A DNA stretch of 64,000 bases from Rhizobium sp. EC-SD404. GTDB lineage: Bacteria > Pseudomonadota > Alphaproteobacteria > Rhizobiales > Rhizobiaceae. Below the pieces are notes generated by a model. The model made no database searches and was not told the DNA's origin. It saw only the letters and a program-made list of their open reading frames with translations. The DNA lies in NCBI RefSeq assembly GCF_902498825.1, contig NZ_LR701459.1, positions 3,726,564 to 3,790,563 on the forward strand, given 5' to 3'. The position numbers and the translations under genes were made by a program. Shown in pieces: positions 50,584 through 61,711 of the stretch (its first letter is position 1; every line of letters begins with the position of its first letter).

Positions 50584-50880
50584 TCCCACACCCCTTGAAC
50601 TCGGCGTGCATCAATCAAAGTGTATTTGATGAAAGTGCACAACCATAGACAAACAGACATGCCTATGATGGCGCGGCTTGGGACGTCATGTCGGCGCAAG
50701 TCGGAAACTCGCAACAGCCTGCTACAAATAATGCGCGAGCGTACTTGCCGAAAACTTAACGTAGGAAGGCGATAGATCGCATTTACAGTAGAATTTTGGG
50801 GATCCGGCCCGGAAATAAACGGGCCGGCAGACTGCGGGAGAGTGACTCTGTCTCGATGTCGCGAGACTTGAGTGTCGGCG

Positions 50881-50967
50881 TCAGAAAATTAGACTTAGCA
50901 AACCGATGACGACCAGAAGACCGATCAAGAAGATGACACCAACAGTGCCGCCGATAAATTTCAGCAT
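50881..50967 (-). CDS. 28-residue membrane peptide
   Basis: The minus strand codes MLKFIGGTVGVIFLIGLLVVIGLLSLIF, shown here as one hydrophobic helix, with AAGGAT eight bases before the ATG. The gene is too short for routine gene finding. Similar tiny membrane peptides starting with a K-x-I-G-G-x-V-G-V-I-F-type sequence are, from memory, common in Rhizobiaceae. Function unknown; it may join a larger membrane complex. Confidence 0.6.
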   Translation of the reverse strand: MLKFIGGTVGVIFLIGLLVVIGLLSLIF

Positions 50968-51133
50968 GGGGATGATCCTTTTGCTTGCCCGTGATGAACG
51001 GATTAACGCGCAAGCGCCGCATTTGATCCGGCGGCGCGATCGGCCACGGATCAGATCGAGGATTAGGCTCAGGTCTTTCGCCCGTCACTTCGCCGGTCTA
51101 TGCTCATATCGACATAAACTGAAACGGTGATTG

Positions 51134-52573
51134 ATGCCTTCCAGAATCGAACTTCATCCGGACGCAGCAAGGACGGAACGTCCCCGCAAACGTCCAGCCT
51201 TCATCGACCAGAAACGTGGTGTAAAAGACTGGAAGCAAGCCAGCGAATGGCTGAAGTGGCGTGGTATCGAAGACATTGAATGCATAACGCCCGACATTGC
51301 CGGCGTGCCGCGCGGCAAGATGATGCCGACGTCGAAATTCACGTCCAACACGTCGCTATCGCTTCCCTCCGCATTGTTCAGACACACGATCTCCGGCGAA
51401 TATCCCGAAGAGACGGGCGACTTCCGCTATGACCCGACAGATGGCGATCTGAAGCTCGTGCCGGACCTGTCGACGCTCTCGGTCGTTCCTTGGGAAACCG
51501 ATCCCACGGCGCAGGTCGTTTGCGACATTGTCGATACCCAGGGCAACGAGGTCGGCTATACGCCGCGCAACGTTCTGAAGCGCGTCGTCAGTCTCTACCG
51601 CGAGCGTGGCTGGCAGCCGGTCGTCGCACCCGAGATCGAGTTCTATCTCGTCGCGAAGAATGATGATCCGGATTATCCGCTGCAGCCGCCGAAGGGTCGA
51701 TCGGGCCGAACCATTGCCGGTGGCCAGGCCTATTCCATTGCAGGCGTCAACGAGTTCGACGAGCTGATCGACGACATCTACCATTTCTCCGAAGCGCAAG
51801 GTTTGGAGATCGATACGCTGATCCATGAAGAGGGTCCGGCACAGCTCGAAATCAACCTGCGCCATGGCGATCCGATCGAGCTCGCCGACCAAGTGTTCCT
51901 CTTCAAACGCACGCTGCGCGAGGCGGCGCTGAACCACAACATGTACGCCACCTTCATGGCCAAGCCGATGCAGGGCCAGGCGGGTTCGGCGATGCACATC
52001 CACCAGTCGGTCGTCGACATAAAAACGGGGCGCAACGTCTTCGCAGACGAGAAGGGCGAGGCCTCGCAAGAGTTCTTTTCCTTCATCGGCGGCATGCAGC
52101 ACTTCGTGCCCAAGGCACTCGTCATGATGGCGCCATACGTGAATTCCTATCGCCGGCTGACTCCGGACATGGCCTGCCCCGTCAACAATGCCTGGGGCTA
52201 CGACAACCGCACCACCGCCTTCCGCGTGCCAAGTTCCGATCCGAGCGCAAGGCGCGTGGAAAACCGCCTCCCCTCATCCGACACAAACCCTTATCTTGCG
52301 CTCGCCGCGTCGCTCGCTTGCGGCTATCTCGGCATGGTGCGCGGCGTAAAGCCTTCGGCACCAACCGCGCACACCGCCAATGAGGGTACGACGGTCGATC
52401 TCCCCCGAGGGCTGCTGGAAGCCGTGTCGTTGCTCGAAAGCGAACCCGCGTTTCAGGACGTGTTCGGCGCTGATTTCATCGCCACCTATTGCGGGCTGAA
52501 GCGCGGCGAGTTCGAAACCTTCATGCAGGTGATTAGTCCGTGGGAGCGTGAATACCTCCTGCTGAACGTCTGA
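51134..52573 (+). CDS. Glutamine synthetase family protein, probable gamma-glutamylputrescine synthetase, 479 residues
   Basis: Glutamine synthetase fold with PVVAPEIEFYLV (metal Glu), EEGPAQLEINLRHGDPIELADQVFLFKRTLREAALNHNMYATFMAKPMQGQAGSAMHIHQS (catalytic core) and NAWGYDNRTTAFRVPSS, plus RRVENRLPSSDTNPYLALAASLACG. It lacks the adenylylation loop of GlnA. With an FAD oxidoreductase of the PuuB type next door it is probably PuuA, which ligates glutamate to putrescine as the first step of the gamma-glutamyl route. Other glutamate-amine ligases are possible. An in-frame TTG directly precedes the ATG. Confidence 0.8.
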   Translation: MPSRIELHPDAARTERPRKRPAFIDQKRGVKDWKQASEWLKWRGIEDIECITPDIAGVPRGKMMPTSKFTSNTSLSLPSALFRHTISGEYPEETGDFRYDPTDGDLKLVPDLSTLSVVPWETDPTAQVVCDIVDTQGNEVGYTPRNVLKRVVSLYRERGWQPVVAPEIEFYLVAKNDDPDYPLQPPKGRSGRTIAGGQAYSIAGVNEFDELIDDIYHFSEAQGLEIDTLIHEEGPAQLEINLRHGDPIELADQVFLFKRTLREAALNHNMYATFMAKPMQGQAGSAMHIHQSVVDIKTGRNVFADEKGEASQEFFSFIGGMQHFVPKALVMMAPYVNSYRRLTPDMACPVNNAWGYDNRTTAFRVPSSDPSARRVENRLPSSDTNPYLALAASLACGYLGMVRGVKPSAPTAHTANEGTTVDLPRGLLEAVSLLESEPAFQDVFGADFIATYCGLKRGEFETFMQVISPWEREYLLLNV

Positions 52574-52574
52574 G

Positions 52575-52616
52575 CGTTTCCAGGTGAAGTGGATACCGGT
52601 TCACCGTTCGGAAACG
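52575..52616. repeat. Rhizobial-type intergenic palindromic repeat, copy 2
   Basis: Outer arms CGTTTCC and GGAAACG and inner arms GGTGAA and TTCACC make a nested inverted repeat. The core matches the copy at 38231 in about 33 of 40 positions. It lies between the synthetase and oxidoreductase genes, followed by GACAAATCAAAAACTCAGAG, which is also a frequent companion sequence of this element in rhizobia as far as I recall. Confidence 0.75.
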
Positions 52617-52696
52617 CGACAAATCAAAAACTCAGAGCAATTGAGCGATTCGACGAAAAGCGAAATTGCGCTGATCGGCCGGCGCGAAGCCACGAC

Positions 52697-53998
52697 ATGA
52701 TGACGGAACAGACCATCGCCTATCAAAGCCCCATCTCGCCCGGCATCTCCTGGTACGAGGACGTGCTTGCCGAGCGGCCGTCCTTTCCAGCGCTTGATGG
52801 CTCCAGTCAAGCCGACGTCGTCATCGTCGGTGGCGGTTATACGGGTTTGCAGGCGGCCTATAATCTGGCCGTCGCCGGCGTCGATGTCGTCCTGATAGAC
52901 GCTGCTCGTTTTGGCGACGGCGCCTCCGGGCGCAATGGCGGCCAGATCGGCACGGGACAGCGCGAAGACGTCACCACGTTGGAATCGCAGTACGGACTGG
53001 AGACATCTAAAGCGCTGTTTGATCTCGCCGAGGACGGCAAGCGCTACCTGATAGACTTCGCCGAGCGGCTCGGCATCGATATGGAGTTCCGTCCGGGCCA
53101 GCTCTCGGTGGCGCACAAGAAGCGCTATGTCGATGATTTCCGCTCCTATGTCGACATTCTGGCCGAGCGCTACGGCTACACCCAGGCGACGTTCATGCAC
53201 GCCGCCGAGACCGCAGAACGCCTCGGGTCGACGCGCTTCTTCGGCGGCATGCGCGACATGGGCACCGGCCATATCCACCCGATGAAGCTCGTCGCAGGGC
53301 TGGCACGCGCCACCGATGCGGCAGGCGCGAAACTCTACGAGAATACGCGCGCGACGGGCATCTCCAGCGCCAATGGCATCATCACGGTCACGACCGACCG
53401 CGGCACGATCACTGCGAGCCACGCGCTTCTCGCCTGCAATGCCCATATCGGCGATCTCGAGCCGGTCACGGCTGCCCATGTGATGCCGATCCGCTCCTTT
53501 ATCGGCGCGACCGTGCCGATCGACGCGGCGACGATCATTCCAGGCGGCGAAGCGGTCGACGACAGTCGTTTCGTGGTGCGCTACTTTCGCAAGAGCCTCG
53601 ATGGTCGGCTGCTGTTTGGCGGACGCGAGGCTTACACATCGGAAAGCCCCACCGACATCAAGTCGCACATCCGCAAGCAGATCGCAGAAATCTACCCGGA
53701 GCTTGGCGATATAGACATGACCCATGCCTGGGGGGGGTCAGTCGCGATCACCATGCCGCGCCAGCCCTTCGTGCGCGAAGTGATGCCGCATGTGATCACG
53801 ATCGGCGGTTATTCGGGCCATGGGGTGAAATTGTCGAACTACTGCGGCAAGCTCTATGCCGATGCGGTGCTGGGCGATCGCAGCCGGCTCGGCCAGTTCG
53901 AGCGTCTGAAGATCCCCGCCTTCCCTGGCGGGACGCGATTGCGCCAACCGTTGCTTTTCCTGGCGATGACATGGTTTTCGCTGCGTGACCGAATCTGA
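52697..53998 (+). CDS. FAD-dependent oxidoreductase, probable gamma-glutamylputrescine oxidase, 433 residues
   Basis: D-amino-acid-oxidase superfamily flavoprotein. FAD site VVIVGGGYTGLQAAYNLAVAGVDVVLIDA, then FGDGASGRNGGQIGTGQRED, a hallmark of the PuuB group, and a C-terminal YSGHGVKLSNYCGKLYADAVLG. It would oxidise gamma-glutamylputrescine to the aldehyde. It follows the synthetase gene by 123 bases that hold a repeat. Start at the first of two adjacent ATGs. Aldehyde dehydrogenase and hydrolase partners of the pathway are not in the window. Confidence 0.82.
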   Translation: MMTEQTIAYQSPISPGISWYEDVLAERPSFPALDGSSQADVVIVGGGYTGLQAAYNLAVAGVDVVLIDAARFGDGASGRNGGQIGTGQREDVTTLESQYGLETSKALFDLAEDGKRYLIDFAERLGIDMEFRPGQLSVAHKKRYVDDFRSYVDILAERYGYTQATFMHAAETAERLGSTRFFGGMRDMGTGHIHPMKLVAGLARATDAAGAKLYENTRATGISSANGIITVTTDRGTITASHALLACNAHIGDLEPVTAAHVMPIRSFIGATVPIDAATIIPGGEAVDDSRFVVRYFRKSLDGRLLFGGREAYTSESPTDIKSHIRKQIAEIYPELGDIDMTHAWGGSVAITMPRQPFVREVMPHVITIGGYSGHGVKLSNYCGKLYADAVLGDRSRLGQFERLKIPAFPGGTRLRQPLLFLAMTWFSLRDRI

Positions 53999-54028
53999 CG
54001 TAAACCAAAAGTATCGCCACGCTCTGGC

Positions 54029-54053
54029 CTTTTTAAATCGATTAGATTAAAAG
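54029..54053. promoter_or_regulatory. AT-rich inverted repeat upstream of zwf
   Basis: CTTTTTAAATC and GATTAAAAG form an imperfect inverted repeat with a five-base spacer, ending 33 bases before the zwf start. It may be a regulator site (for instance of an RpiR/HexR-type protein) or part of the promoter. No regulator gene is nearby. Confidence 0.35.
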
Positions 54054-54086
54054 CCTCGACGACACCGATTGCAGGGACTTGATGCG

Positions 54087-55559
54087 ATGAGCAGCCAGAT
54101 CATTCCGGTCGATCCTTTCGACTATGTCGTGTTCGGCGGTACGGGCGACCTTTCCGAGCGCAAGCTCCTTCCGGCACTGTATCACCGCCAGGAAGCCGGC
54201 CAGCTGACCGAGCCGACCCGCATCATCGGTGCGTCGCGCTCCGAACTTTCCAACGACGAGTTCCGCGAGTTCGCACGCGCTGCGCTTGTCGAGCATGTCG
54301 GCAATGGCGGCCTTGATGAAGCCGAAGTGGAAAAATTTCTCGAACGCCTCTTTTACGTCGCCGTCGATGCCAAATCCGACAAGGGCTGGGGTGATCTCAA
54401 GGAACTTCTGGCCGAGGGCGAGGATCGCATCCGCGCCTTCTATCTCGCCGTTTCGCCTTCCCTCTTCGGTGATATTTCCCAGCATATCCGCGATCATGAG
54501 CTGATCACCGAGAAGACCCGGATCGTCGTCGAAAAGCCAATCGGGCGCGATCTCGCTTCGGCGCGGCAACTGAACGACACGATCGGCAGCGTCTTTCGCG
54601 AAGAGCAGGTCTTCCGCATCGACCACTATCTCGGCAAGGAGACGGTGCAGAACCTGATGGCGCTGCGCTTTGCCAACGCGCTTTACGAGCCGCTGTGGAA
54701 TTCCGCGCATATCGACCACGTCCAGATCACGGTTGCCGAAAGCGTCGGCCTCGAAGGCCGGGCCGGCTATTACGACACCGCCGGCGCGCTGCGCGACATG
54801 GTGCAGAACCACATCATGCAGTTGCTCTGCCTCGTCGCGATGGAGCCGCCATCGTCGATGGACGCAGAGGCCGTGCGCGATGAAAAGCTGAAAGTGCTGC
54901 GCGCCCTTCGCCCGATCACCAGCCGCAACGTCCAGCAGATGACCGTGCGCGGCCAGTACCGCGCGGGAGCTTCGGCCGGCGGGCCGGTCAAGGGCTACCT
55001 CGACGAATTGGAGAGCGGCACCTCGAACACCGAGACCTTCGTCGCCATCAAGGCAGAGATCGGCAATTGGCGCTGGGCCGGCGTGCCGTTCTACCTGCGC
55101 ACCGGCAAGCGCATGGCCGAGCGCGCCTCGGAAATCGTCATCGCCTTCAAGCCGATCCCGCACTCCATCTTCGACGAGAGCGCCGGCCGCGTCATCGCCA
55201 ACCAGCTCGTCATCCGCCTGCAGCCAGACGAAGCGGTCAAGCAGTGGATCATGATCAAGGATCCGGGCCCGGGCGGAATGCGCCTGCGCCACGTGCCGCT
55301 CGACATGACCTTTGCCGAAAACTTCGACGTCCGAAATCCCGATGCTTACGAGCGCCTGCTGCTCGACGTCATCCGCAACAACCAGACGCTTTTCATGCGC
55401 CGCGACGAAGTCGAGGCTGCGTGGCGCTGGGTCGATCCGATCCTGAAGTCGTGGGACGATACCGGGCAGCAGGTCCAGGGCTATACGGCCGGAACGTCAG
55501 GTCCGAGCCAGGCGATCGCGCTGATCGAACGCGACGGCCGCACCTGGCATGAGCTCTGA
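54087..55559 (+). CDS. zwf: Glucose-6-phosphate 1-dehydrogenase, 490 residues
   Basis: It oxidises glucose 6-phosphate to 6-phosphogluconolactone with NADP+. The nucleotide motif is VVFGGTGDLSERKLLPALY, substrate motif RIDHYLGKETVQNLMALRFAN with the catalytic His, and KPIGRDLASA precedes it. Length is standard. The ATG with GCAGGGA upstream was preferred to an in-frame TTG six codons earlier. First gene of zwf-pgl-edd, the upper Entner-Doudoroff route, the main sugar pathway in rhizobia. Confidence 0.96.
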   Translation: MSSQIIPVDPFDYVVFGGTGDLSERKLLPALYHRQEAGQLTEPTRIIGASRSELSNDEFREFARAALVEHVGNGGLDEAEVEKFLERLFYVAVDAKSDKGWGDLKELLAEGEDRIRAFYLAVSPSLFGDISQHIRDHELITEKTRIVVEKPIGRDLASARQLNDTIGSVFREEQVFRIDHYLGKETVQNLMALRFANALYEPLWNSAHIDHVQITVAESVGLEGRAGYYDTAGALRDMVQNHIMQLLCLVAMEPPSSMDAEAVRDEKLKVLRALRPITSRNVQQMTVRGQYRAGASAGGPVKGYLDELESGTSNTETFVAIKAEIGNWRWAGVPFYLRTGKRMAERASEIVIAFKPIPHSIFDESAGRVIANQLVIRLQPDEAVKQWIMIKDPGPGGMRLRHVPLDMTFAENFDVRNPDAYERLLLDVIRNNQTLFMRRDEVEAAWRWVDPILKSWDDTGQQVQGYTAGTSGPSQAIALIERDGRTWHEL

Positions 55560-56268
55560 TCCGATGCCGGTGTCGCCGAAGCTCCACGAATTTGCCGATC
55601 GGGCTGCACTCGCCGAAGCGCTTGCCGACGCAGTCGCGGAAGCCTTGAACGCTGCCGTCAGTGCGCGGGGCCGCGCAACGCTCGCGGTGTCGGGTGGCTC
55701 TACGCCGAAGTCCTTCTTCAAGGCCTTGTCCGGCAAGGAGCTTGCCTGGGATCAGGTCACCGTCACGCTCATCGACGAGCGCTTCGTGCCGGAAACGCAC
55801 GAGCGGTCCAACCAGAAGCTCGTGGTGGAAAACCTGCTCGTGGATCGCGCCGCACGCGCGCGCTTCGTGCCGCTTTTCAACGATGCGCCGGAGGTCCACC
55901 TCGCCGCGGACCGCGCATCGGGTGTGATCGACGCCTTGCCCCGACCGATCGACGTCGCCATCTTGGGACTTGGAACGGATGGTCATACGGCATCTTTCTT
56001 TCCGGGCGGCGACCGGCTGGCAGAAACGATCGACCCCGACATGCCGACGGCTGTTATTCCGATCGAAGCGCCCGGCGCCGGCGAACCGCGATTGACGCTC
56101 ACGCTGCCCCGGATCGTTGAAGCGCCGCTTCTGGTGCTTCACATCGAAGGCGCCGAAAAACGCCAGGTCCTCGACCAGGCGATGGCCGGACAAGACGCGA
56201 ACGACATGCCGATCCGCGCCGTGTTCGCTCATGCGCCGGCACCGATCCAAATCTACTGGGCGCCCTGA
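55549..56268 (+). CDS. pgl: 6-phosphogluconolactonase, 239 residues
   Basis: It hydrolyses 6-phosphogluconolactone. Family motifs are LAVSGGSTPKSFFKALS, VTVTLIDERFVPETHERSNQKLV and ILGLGTDGHTASFFPGG. The ATG lies inside the last codons of zwf (11-base overlap), so the two are translationally coupled. Confidence 0.94.
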   Translation: MSSDPMPVSPKLHEFADRAALAEALADAVAEALNAAVSARGRATLAVSGGSTPKSFFKALSGKELAWDQVTVTLIDERFVPETHERSNQKLVVENLLVDRAARARFVPLFNDAPEVHLAADRASGVIDALPRPIDVAILGLGTDGHTASFFPGGDRLAETIDPDMPTAVIPIEAPGAGEPRLTLTLPRIVEAPLLVLHIEGAEKRQVLDQAMAGQDANDMPIRAVFAHAPAPIQIYWAP

Positions 56269-56328
56269 CGCCCGATCTTCGCCCGGCTGAAGTCAGCCGA
56301 ACCGAACTGACAACGGGATAGCGAAACC

Positions 56329-58146
<1,818 letters not shown>

Positions 58147-58152
58147 AACAAA

Positions 58153-58190
58153 GACGCGCGGCTCTGGTCATAATGCCAAAGCCGCGCGTC
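58153..58190 (+). terminator. Terminator after edd
   Basis: GACGCGCGGCT and AGCCGCGCGTC form a perfect 11-bp stem with a 16-base loop, seven bases after the edd stop and before the convergent fasciclin gene; it may serve both. Confidence 0.7.
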
Positions 58191-58220
58191 CTTCCCAGGC
58201 CCCGTCTGAAATCGATAGGT

Positions 58221-58772
58221 TCAGTTCGGCAAGAGGACCGCATCAATGACGTGGATCACGCCGTTGGACTGATCGACGTCTGCCGTCGTGATGATCGCCA
58301 TTCCGCCATTCTCGTCGCGCACGGCAAGGCCGTTACCGGATTCCACCACCGTCAGCGTATCTCCGCTCACGGTCGTCAGTTCCAGCTCACCGCCTGCCGC
58401 CTGAACGTCACGCAGAAGCTCGCCGCCCGAGAGATCGCCGGCGACGACGTGCGCAGTCAGCACCTTGACGAGCTGATCCTTGCTCTCTGGCTGAAGCAGA
58501 CCTTCGACAGTACCGGCCGGCAGAGCCGCAAAAGCGTCGTTGACGGGCGCGAACACCGTGAACGGGCCTGCGCTCGAGAGGGTTTCGACGAGGTCCGCAG
58601 CCTGCACGGCGGCGACGAGCGTCGTGTGAATGGGGGAATTGACCGCGTTCTCGACAATGGTGCGATCTTCAAACATCGCTGCACCGCCGACCGTCGGATT
58701 AGACTGCGCATAAGACGCACCAGTAGCGAGCACCGCGACGATAGCCGCGGCCGCTGAAATCGACTTGATCAT
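58221..58772 (-). CDS. Fasciclin (FAS1)-domain exported protein, 183 residues
   Basis: Signal peptide [22 protein letters not shown], cleaved before QSN, then one FAS1 domain: [50 protein letters not shown] (box H1), [16 protein letters not shown], and [17 protein letters not shown] (box H2). Single-FAS1 bacterial proteins are linked to adhesion and surface association; in rhizobia one (Nex18) affects symbiosis. Monocistronic. Confidence 0.9.
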   Translation of the reverse strand: MIKSISAAAAIVAVLATGASYAQSNPTVGGAAMFEDRTIVENAVNSPIHTTLVAAVQAADLVETLSSAGPFTVFAPVNDAFAALPAGTVEGLLQPESKDQLVKVLTAHVVAGDLSGGELLRDVQAAGGELELTTVSGDTLTVVESGNGLAVRDENGGMAIITTADVDQSNGVIHVIDAVLLPN

Positions 58773-58870
58773 GATAGCTCCGTTTGGGTTCGGTCCTGTC
58801 AGCCAGGACTTGAGATTATACGGAGATGCATGCCGGAAGTTTCAAATCCCGCCTTTCGACGGGCAGCGCG

Positions 58871-59959
58871 TTAGGATCGATAGCTCTGCCCGCCCTCGTC
58901 GAAGAGATGAAGACGATCCCGATCCGCGGTGAAACGCACCGTCTCGCCGCGCCGCGCCGGCTGGTTGCCGGGAAGCTTCACGACGATCGGCTCGTTCTCG
59001 ACCAGCCCCTCGATGTAGTAGAGGGTCACCTCGCCGAGCGCTTCGGACAGGGCGACCCGCCCCTCGAAAAGATAATCGTCCCCGCTCGCGACCGTCAGGT
59101 CCTCCGGCCGGACGCCGAATTTCGCCGGCTTGCCCTGCTGTGACGGATCGGTCGCGATATCGAGCTTGGCTGCCTTGCCGCCGGTCAGCGTCACGGTGGT
59201 CTCAGCGCCGGCCTGTTCGATCCGCGCCGGGATGATGTTCATGGCAGGCGACCCGATGAACTGGGCGACGAAGAGGTTGGCGGGCCGGCTGTAGAGCTCC
59301 ATCGGCGACCCGACCTGCTCGATCCGGCCAGCGGACAGCACGACGATGCGATCAGCCAGCGTCATCGCTTCGACCTGGTCGTGCGTGACATAGATCATCG
59401 TTGTTTCAGGCATGGATTCATGCAGCTTGGCGATCTCGATGCGAGTCGCCACGCGCAGTGCGGCATCGAGGTTCGACAGCGGCTCGTCGAAAAGGAACAC
59501 CTTCGGATCGCGGCAGATGGCCCGCCCGATGGCGACGCGTTGCCGCTGACCGCCCGACAGCGCCTTCGGAAGGCGGTCGAGATACTGGGTGAGCTGAAGA
59601 ATGTCGGCTGCGGCACGCACACGCCGGTCGATTTCCGTCGTGCTTTCCTTGGCGATCCGCATGCCGAAGGCCATGTTGTCGTAGACCGTCATGTGCGGAT
59701 AGAGCGCATAAGACTGGAACACCATCGCGATGCCGCGCTTGGATGGCGGGATGTCGTTCACCACTTGCCCGCCGATCGAAAGCGTGCCCCCGGAAATCTC
59801 CTCGAGACCTGCGATCATCCTGAGAAGCGTCGATTTTCCGCAGCCGGATGGGCCGACGAAGACGACGAACTCGCCCTCCTCAATGTCGAGATCGACACCA
59901 TGGATCACATCCACGCTGCCATAGGACTTCTTGATGTTATTGAGCTGTACTGCGGTCAT
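58871..59959 (-). CDS. aglK: Alpha-glucoside ABC transporter ATP-binding protein (AglK/UgpC family), 362 residues
   Basis: Walker [20 protein letters not shown], signature [16 protein letters not shown], Walker [14 protein letters not shown], switch [14 protein letters not shown], and a C-terminal TOBE domain ([11 protein letters not shown]). It belongs to the MalK/UgpC group of sugar importers. It is the last gene of the operon, 63 bases after aglA; naming rests on this context. Confidence 0.9.
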   Translation of the reverse strand: MTAVQLNNIKKSYGSVDVIHGVDLDIEEGEFVVFVGPSGCGKSTLLRMIAGLEEISGGTLSIGGQVVNDIPPSKRGIAMVFQSYALYPHMTVYDNMAFGMRIAKESTTEIDRRVRAAADILQLTQYLDRLPKALSGGQRQRVAIGRAICRDPKVFLFDEPLSNLDAALRVATRIEIAKLHESMPETTMIYVTHDQVEAMTLADRIVVLSAGRIEQVGSPMELYSRPANLFVAQFIGSPAMNIIPARIEQAGAETTVTLTGGKAAKLDIATDPSQQGKPAKFGVRPEDLTVASGDDYLFEGRVALSEALGEVTLYYIEGLVENEPIVVKLPGNQPARRGETVRFTADRDRLHLFDEGGQSYRS

Positions 59960-60022
59960 CTCGCTCCCCCGTCCGGGCGAATGGCCTTCGGGCCACCCGC
60001 ACTCGACGTTTCCTCTCGATCC

Positions 60023-61702
60023 TCAGTCCGACTTGCCGAAAAACGCATCGAAAGCACCCAGATGGACGATGCCGTCGCGGTAGAGGCCCGAAAAATCATG
60101 ATCGCCCATCGCCTGGATGCGAGGGTTGTCGAGCTTCAAGTCCCGACGCTCCTCAGACAGATTGAAGACGCACAGGATCGTCTCGTCTCCGGCCTTTCGC
60201 TCGATGATCAGGATACCGTCTTCGGCCTTCAGGATAGACATCGTGCCGACACGCAGGGCCTCATGCGCCTTCCGGAATGCCAGAAGCTTCCGGTAATGGT
60301 TCAGCATCGAGCCCTGGACATGGTCCTGCTTGTCGACTGCGAGGCCGAGATGCTCGCCCGGGATCGGAAGCCACGGCCGGCCGTTTGAGAACCCGGCGTT
60401 TGCATCGTCGCCGTCCCAGACCATTGGCGTGCGGCAGCCGTCACGACCCTTGAACTTGGGCCAGAAGCGGATGCCGTAAGGATCCTGCAGCTGGTCATAG
60501 GCAATGTCGGCTTCCGTCAGTCCCAGTTCTTCGCCCTGATAGAGGCAGAGCGAACCGCGCAGCGATGCCATGAGCCCGGCAAGCAGCTTCATATAGGCCG
60601 TGCGGTCGCGCACATGGTCGCCCCAGCGGGTCGCCGGGCGCACGACATCGTGGTTCGACATCGCCCAGCACGGCCACGCGTCTTCCGAAGCCTGGCGCAG
60701 CGTTGTAAACACCTCTTCGACACTCTCCGCCGTCGGTACTTCCGGCGCCAGGAAATCGAAGGCGTAGCACATCTGCATCTTGTCGCCGCCGCCGGTATAC
60801 TCGGCCATCAGTTCCAGCCCGCGCTGGCTGTCACCGATTTCTCCGACAGCCGCGATCGCCGGATACTCGTTCATCAGCGCGCGCAAGCGGCGCAGGAACT
60901 CGACATTCTCCGGCTGGCTCTTGGAATAGAGATGTTCCTGCCAATTGTAGGGGTTCACCGCGGGCGCAGTCTTTGCGTTGCGGCGCTCCACCGGCAGGCT
61001 CGGATTGTCGCGCAGCTGCCGGTCGTGAAAGTAGAAATTGATCGTGTCGAGCCGGAAGCCGTCCACGCCGCGGTCGAGCCAGAAGCGCGCCACATCGAGC
61101 ACGGCCGCCTGCACCTCTTCATTGTGGAAGTTGAGGTCCGGCTGCGAGGTGAGGAAGTTGTGCATGTAATACTGGCAGCGCGTGGAATCCCATTCCCACG
61201 CGGTGCCGCCGAAGATCGACAGCCAATTGTTGGGTGGGCTGCCGTCGTCCTTGGCGTCGGCCCAGACATACCAGTCGGCTTTCGCATTGTCCTTGCTGGA
61301 GCGGCTTTCGACGAACCAGGGATGGATGTCCGCCGTGTGCGAAATTACGAGGTCGATCATGACCTTGAGGCCATGGGCATGGGCCGTGGCGATCATTTCG
61401 TCGAAATCGTGCACGGTGCCGAACATCGGATCGACGCTCAAATAGTCGGAGACGTCGTAGCCGAAGTCTTTCATCGGCGAGGTGAAGAACGGCGAAATCC
61501 AGATCGCGTCCACGCCGAGCGATGCGATGTAGGGGATGCGCTGCGCGATCCCGGCAAGGTCGCCGACGCCGTCGCCGCTCGTGTCCTGGAAGGAGCGCGG
61601 ATAGATCTGATAGATCACCGCGCCGCGCCACCAATCCTGGTCAGCGGCCTTTTCGGTGAGCAATGTCGCGTTTTCGGTCAAGTTGTTCATGGCAATCGTC
61701 AT
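60023..61702 (-). CDS. aglA: Alpha-glucosidase, glycoside hydrolase family 13, 559 residues
   Basis: Cytoplasmic enzyme that splits imported sucrose, maltose, trehalose or related alpha-glucosides. Barrel motifs: MIDLVISHTADIHPWF, GVDGFRLDTINF with nucleophile Asp219, AAVGEIGD with the acid Glu, and WAMSNHDVVRPATRWGD with the third Asp. The start is VIYQIYPRSFQDTSGDGVGDLAGI, typical of the oligo-1,6-glucosidase/alpha-glucosidase subfamily. It has no signal peptide. Sits between the permease aglG and aglK, as in Sinorhizobium meliloti. Confidence 0.93.
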   Translation of the reverse strand: MTIAMNNLTENATLLTEKAADQDWWRGAVIYQIYPRSFQDTSGDGVGDLAGIAQRIPYIASLGVDAIWISPFFTSPMKDFGYDVSDYLSVDPMFGTVHDFDEMIATAHAHGLKVMIDLVISHTADIHPWFVESRSSKDNAKADWYVWADAKDDGSPPNNWLSIFGGTAWEWDSTRCQYYMHNFLTSQPDLNFHNEEVQAAVLDVARFWLDRGVDGFRLDTINFYFHDRQLRDNPSLPVERRNAKTAPAVNPYNWQEHLYSKSQPENVEFLRRLRALMNEYPAIAAVGEIGDSQRGLELMAEYTGGGDKMQMCYAFDFLAPEVPTAESVEEVFTTLRQASEDAWPCWAMSNHDVVRPATRWGDHVRDRTAYMKLLAGLMASLRGSLCLYQGEELGLTEADIAYDQLQDPYGIRFWPKFKGRDGCRTPMVWDGDDANAGFSNGRPWLPIPGEHLGLAVDKQDHVQGSMLNHYRKLLAFRKAHEALRVGTMSILKAEDGILIIERKAGDETILCVFNLSEERRDLKLDNPRIQAMGDHDFSGLYRDGIVHLGAFDAFFGKSD

Positions 61703-61711
61703 TTGGGAGGA

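Noticed and set aside
54042..55292. 416-codon minus-strand frame opposite zwf
   Set aside because: Antisense shadow with no domain; zwf motifs are unmistakable.
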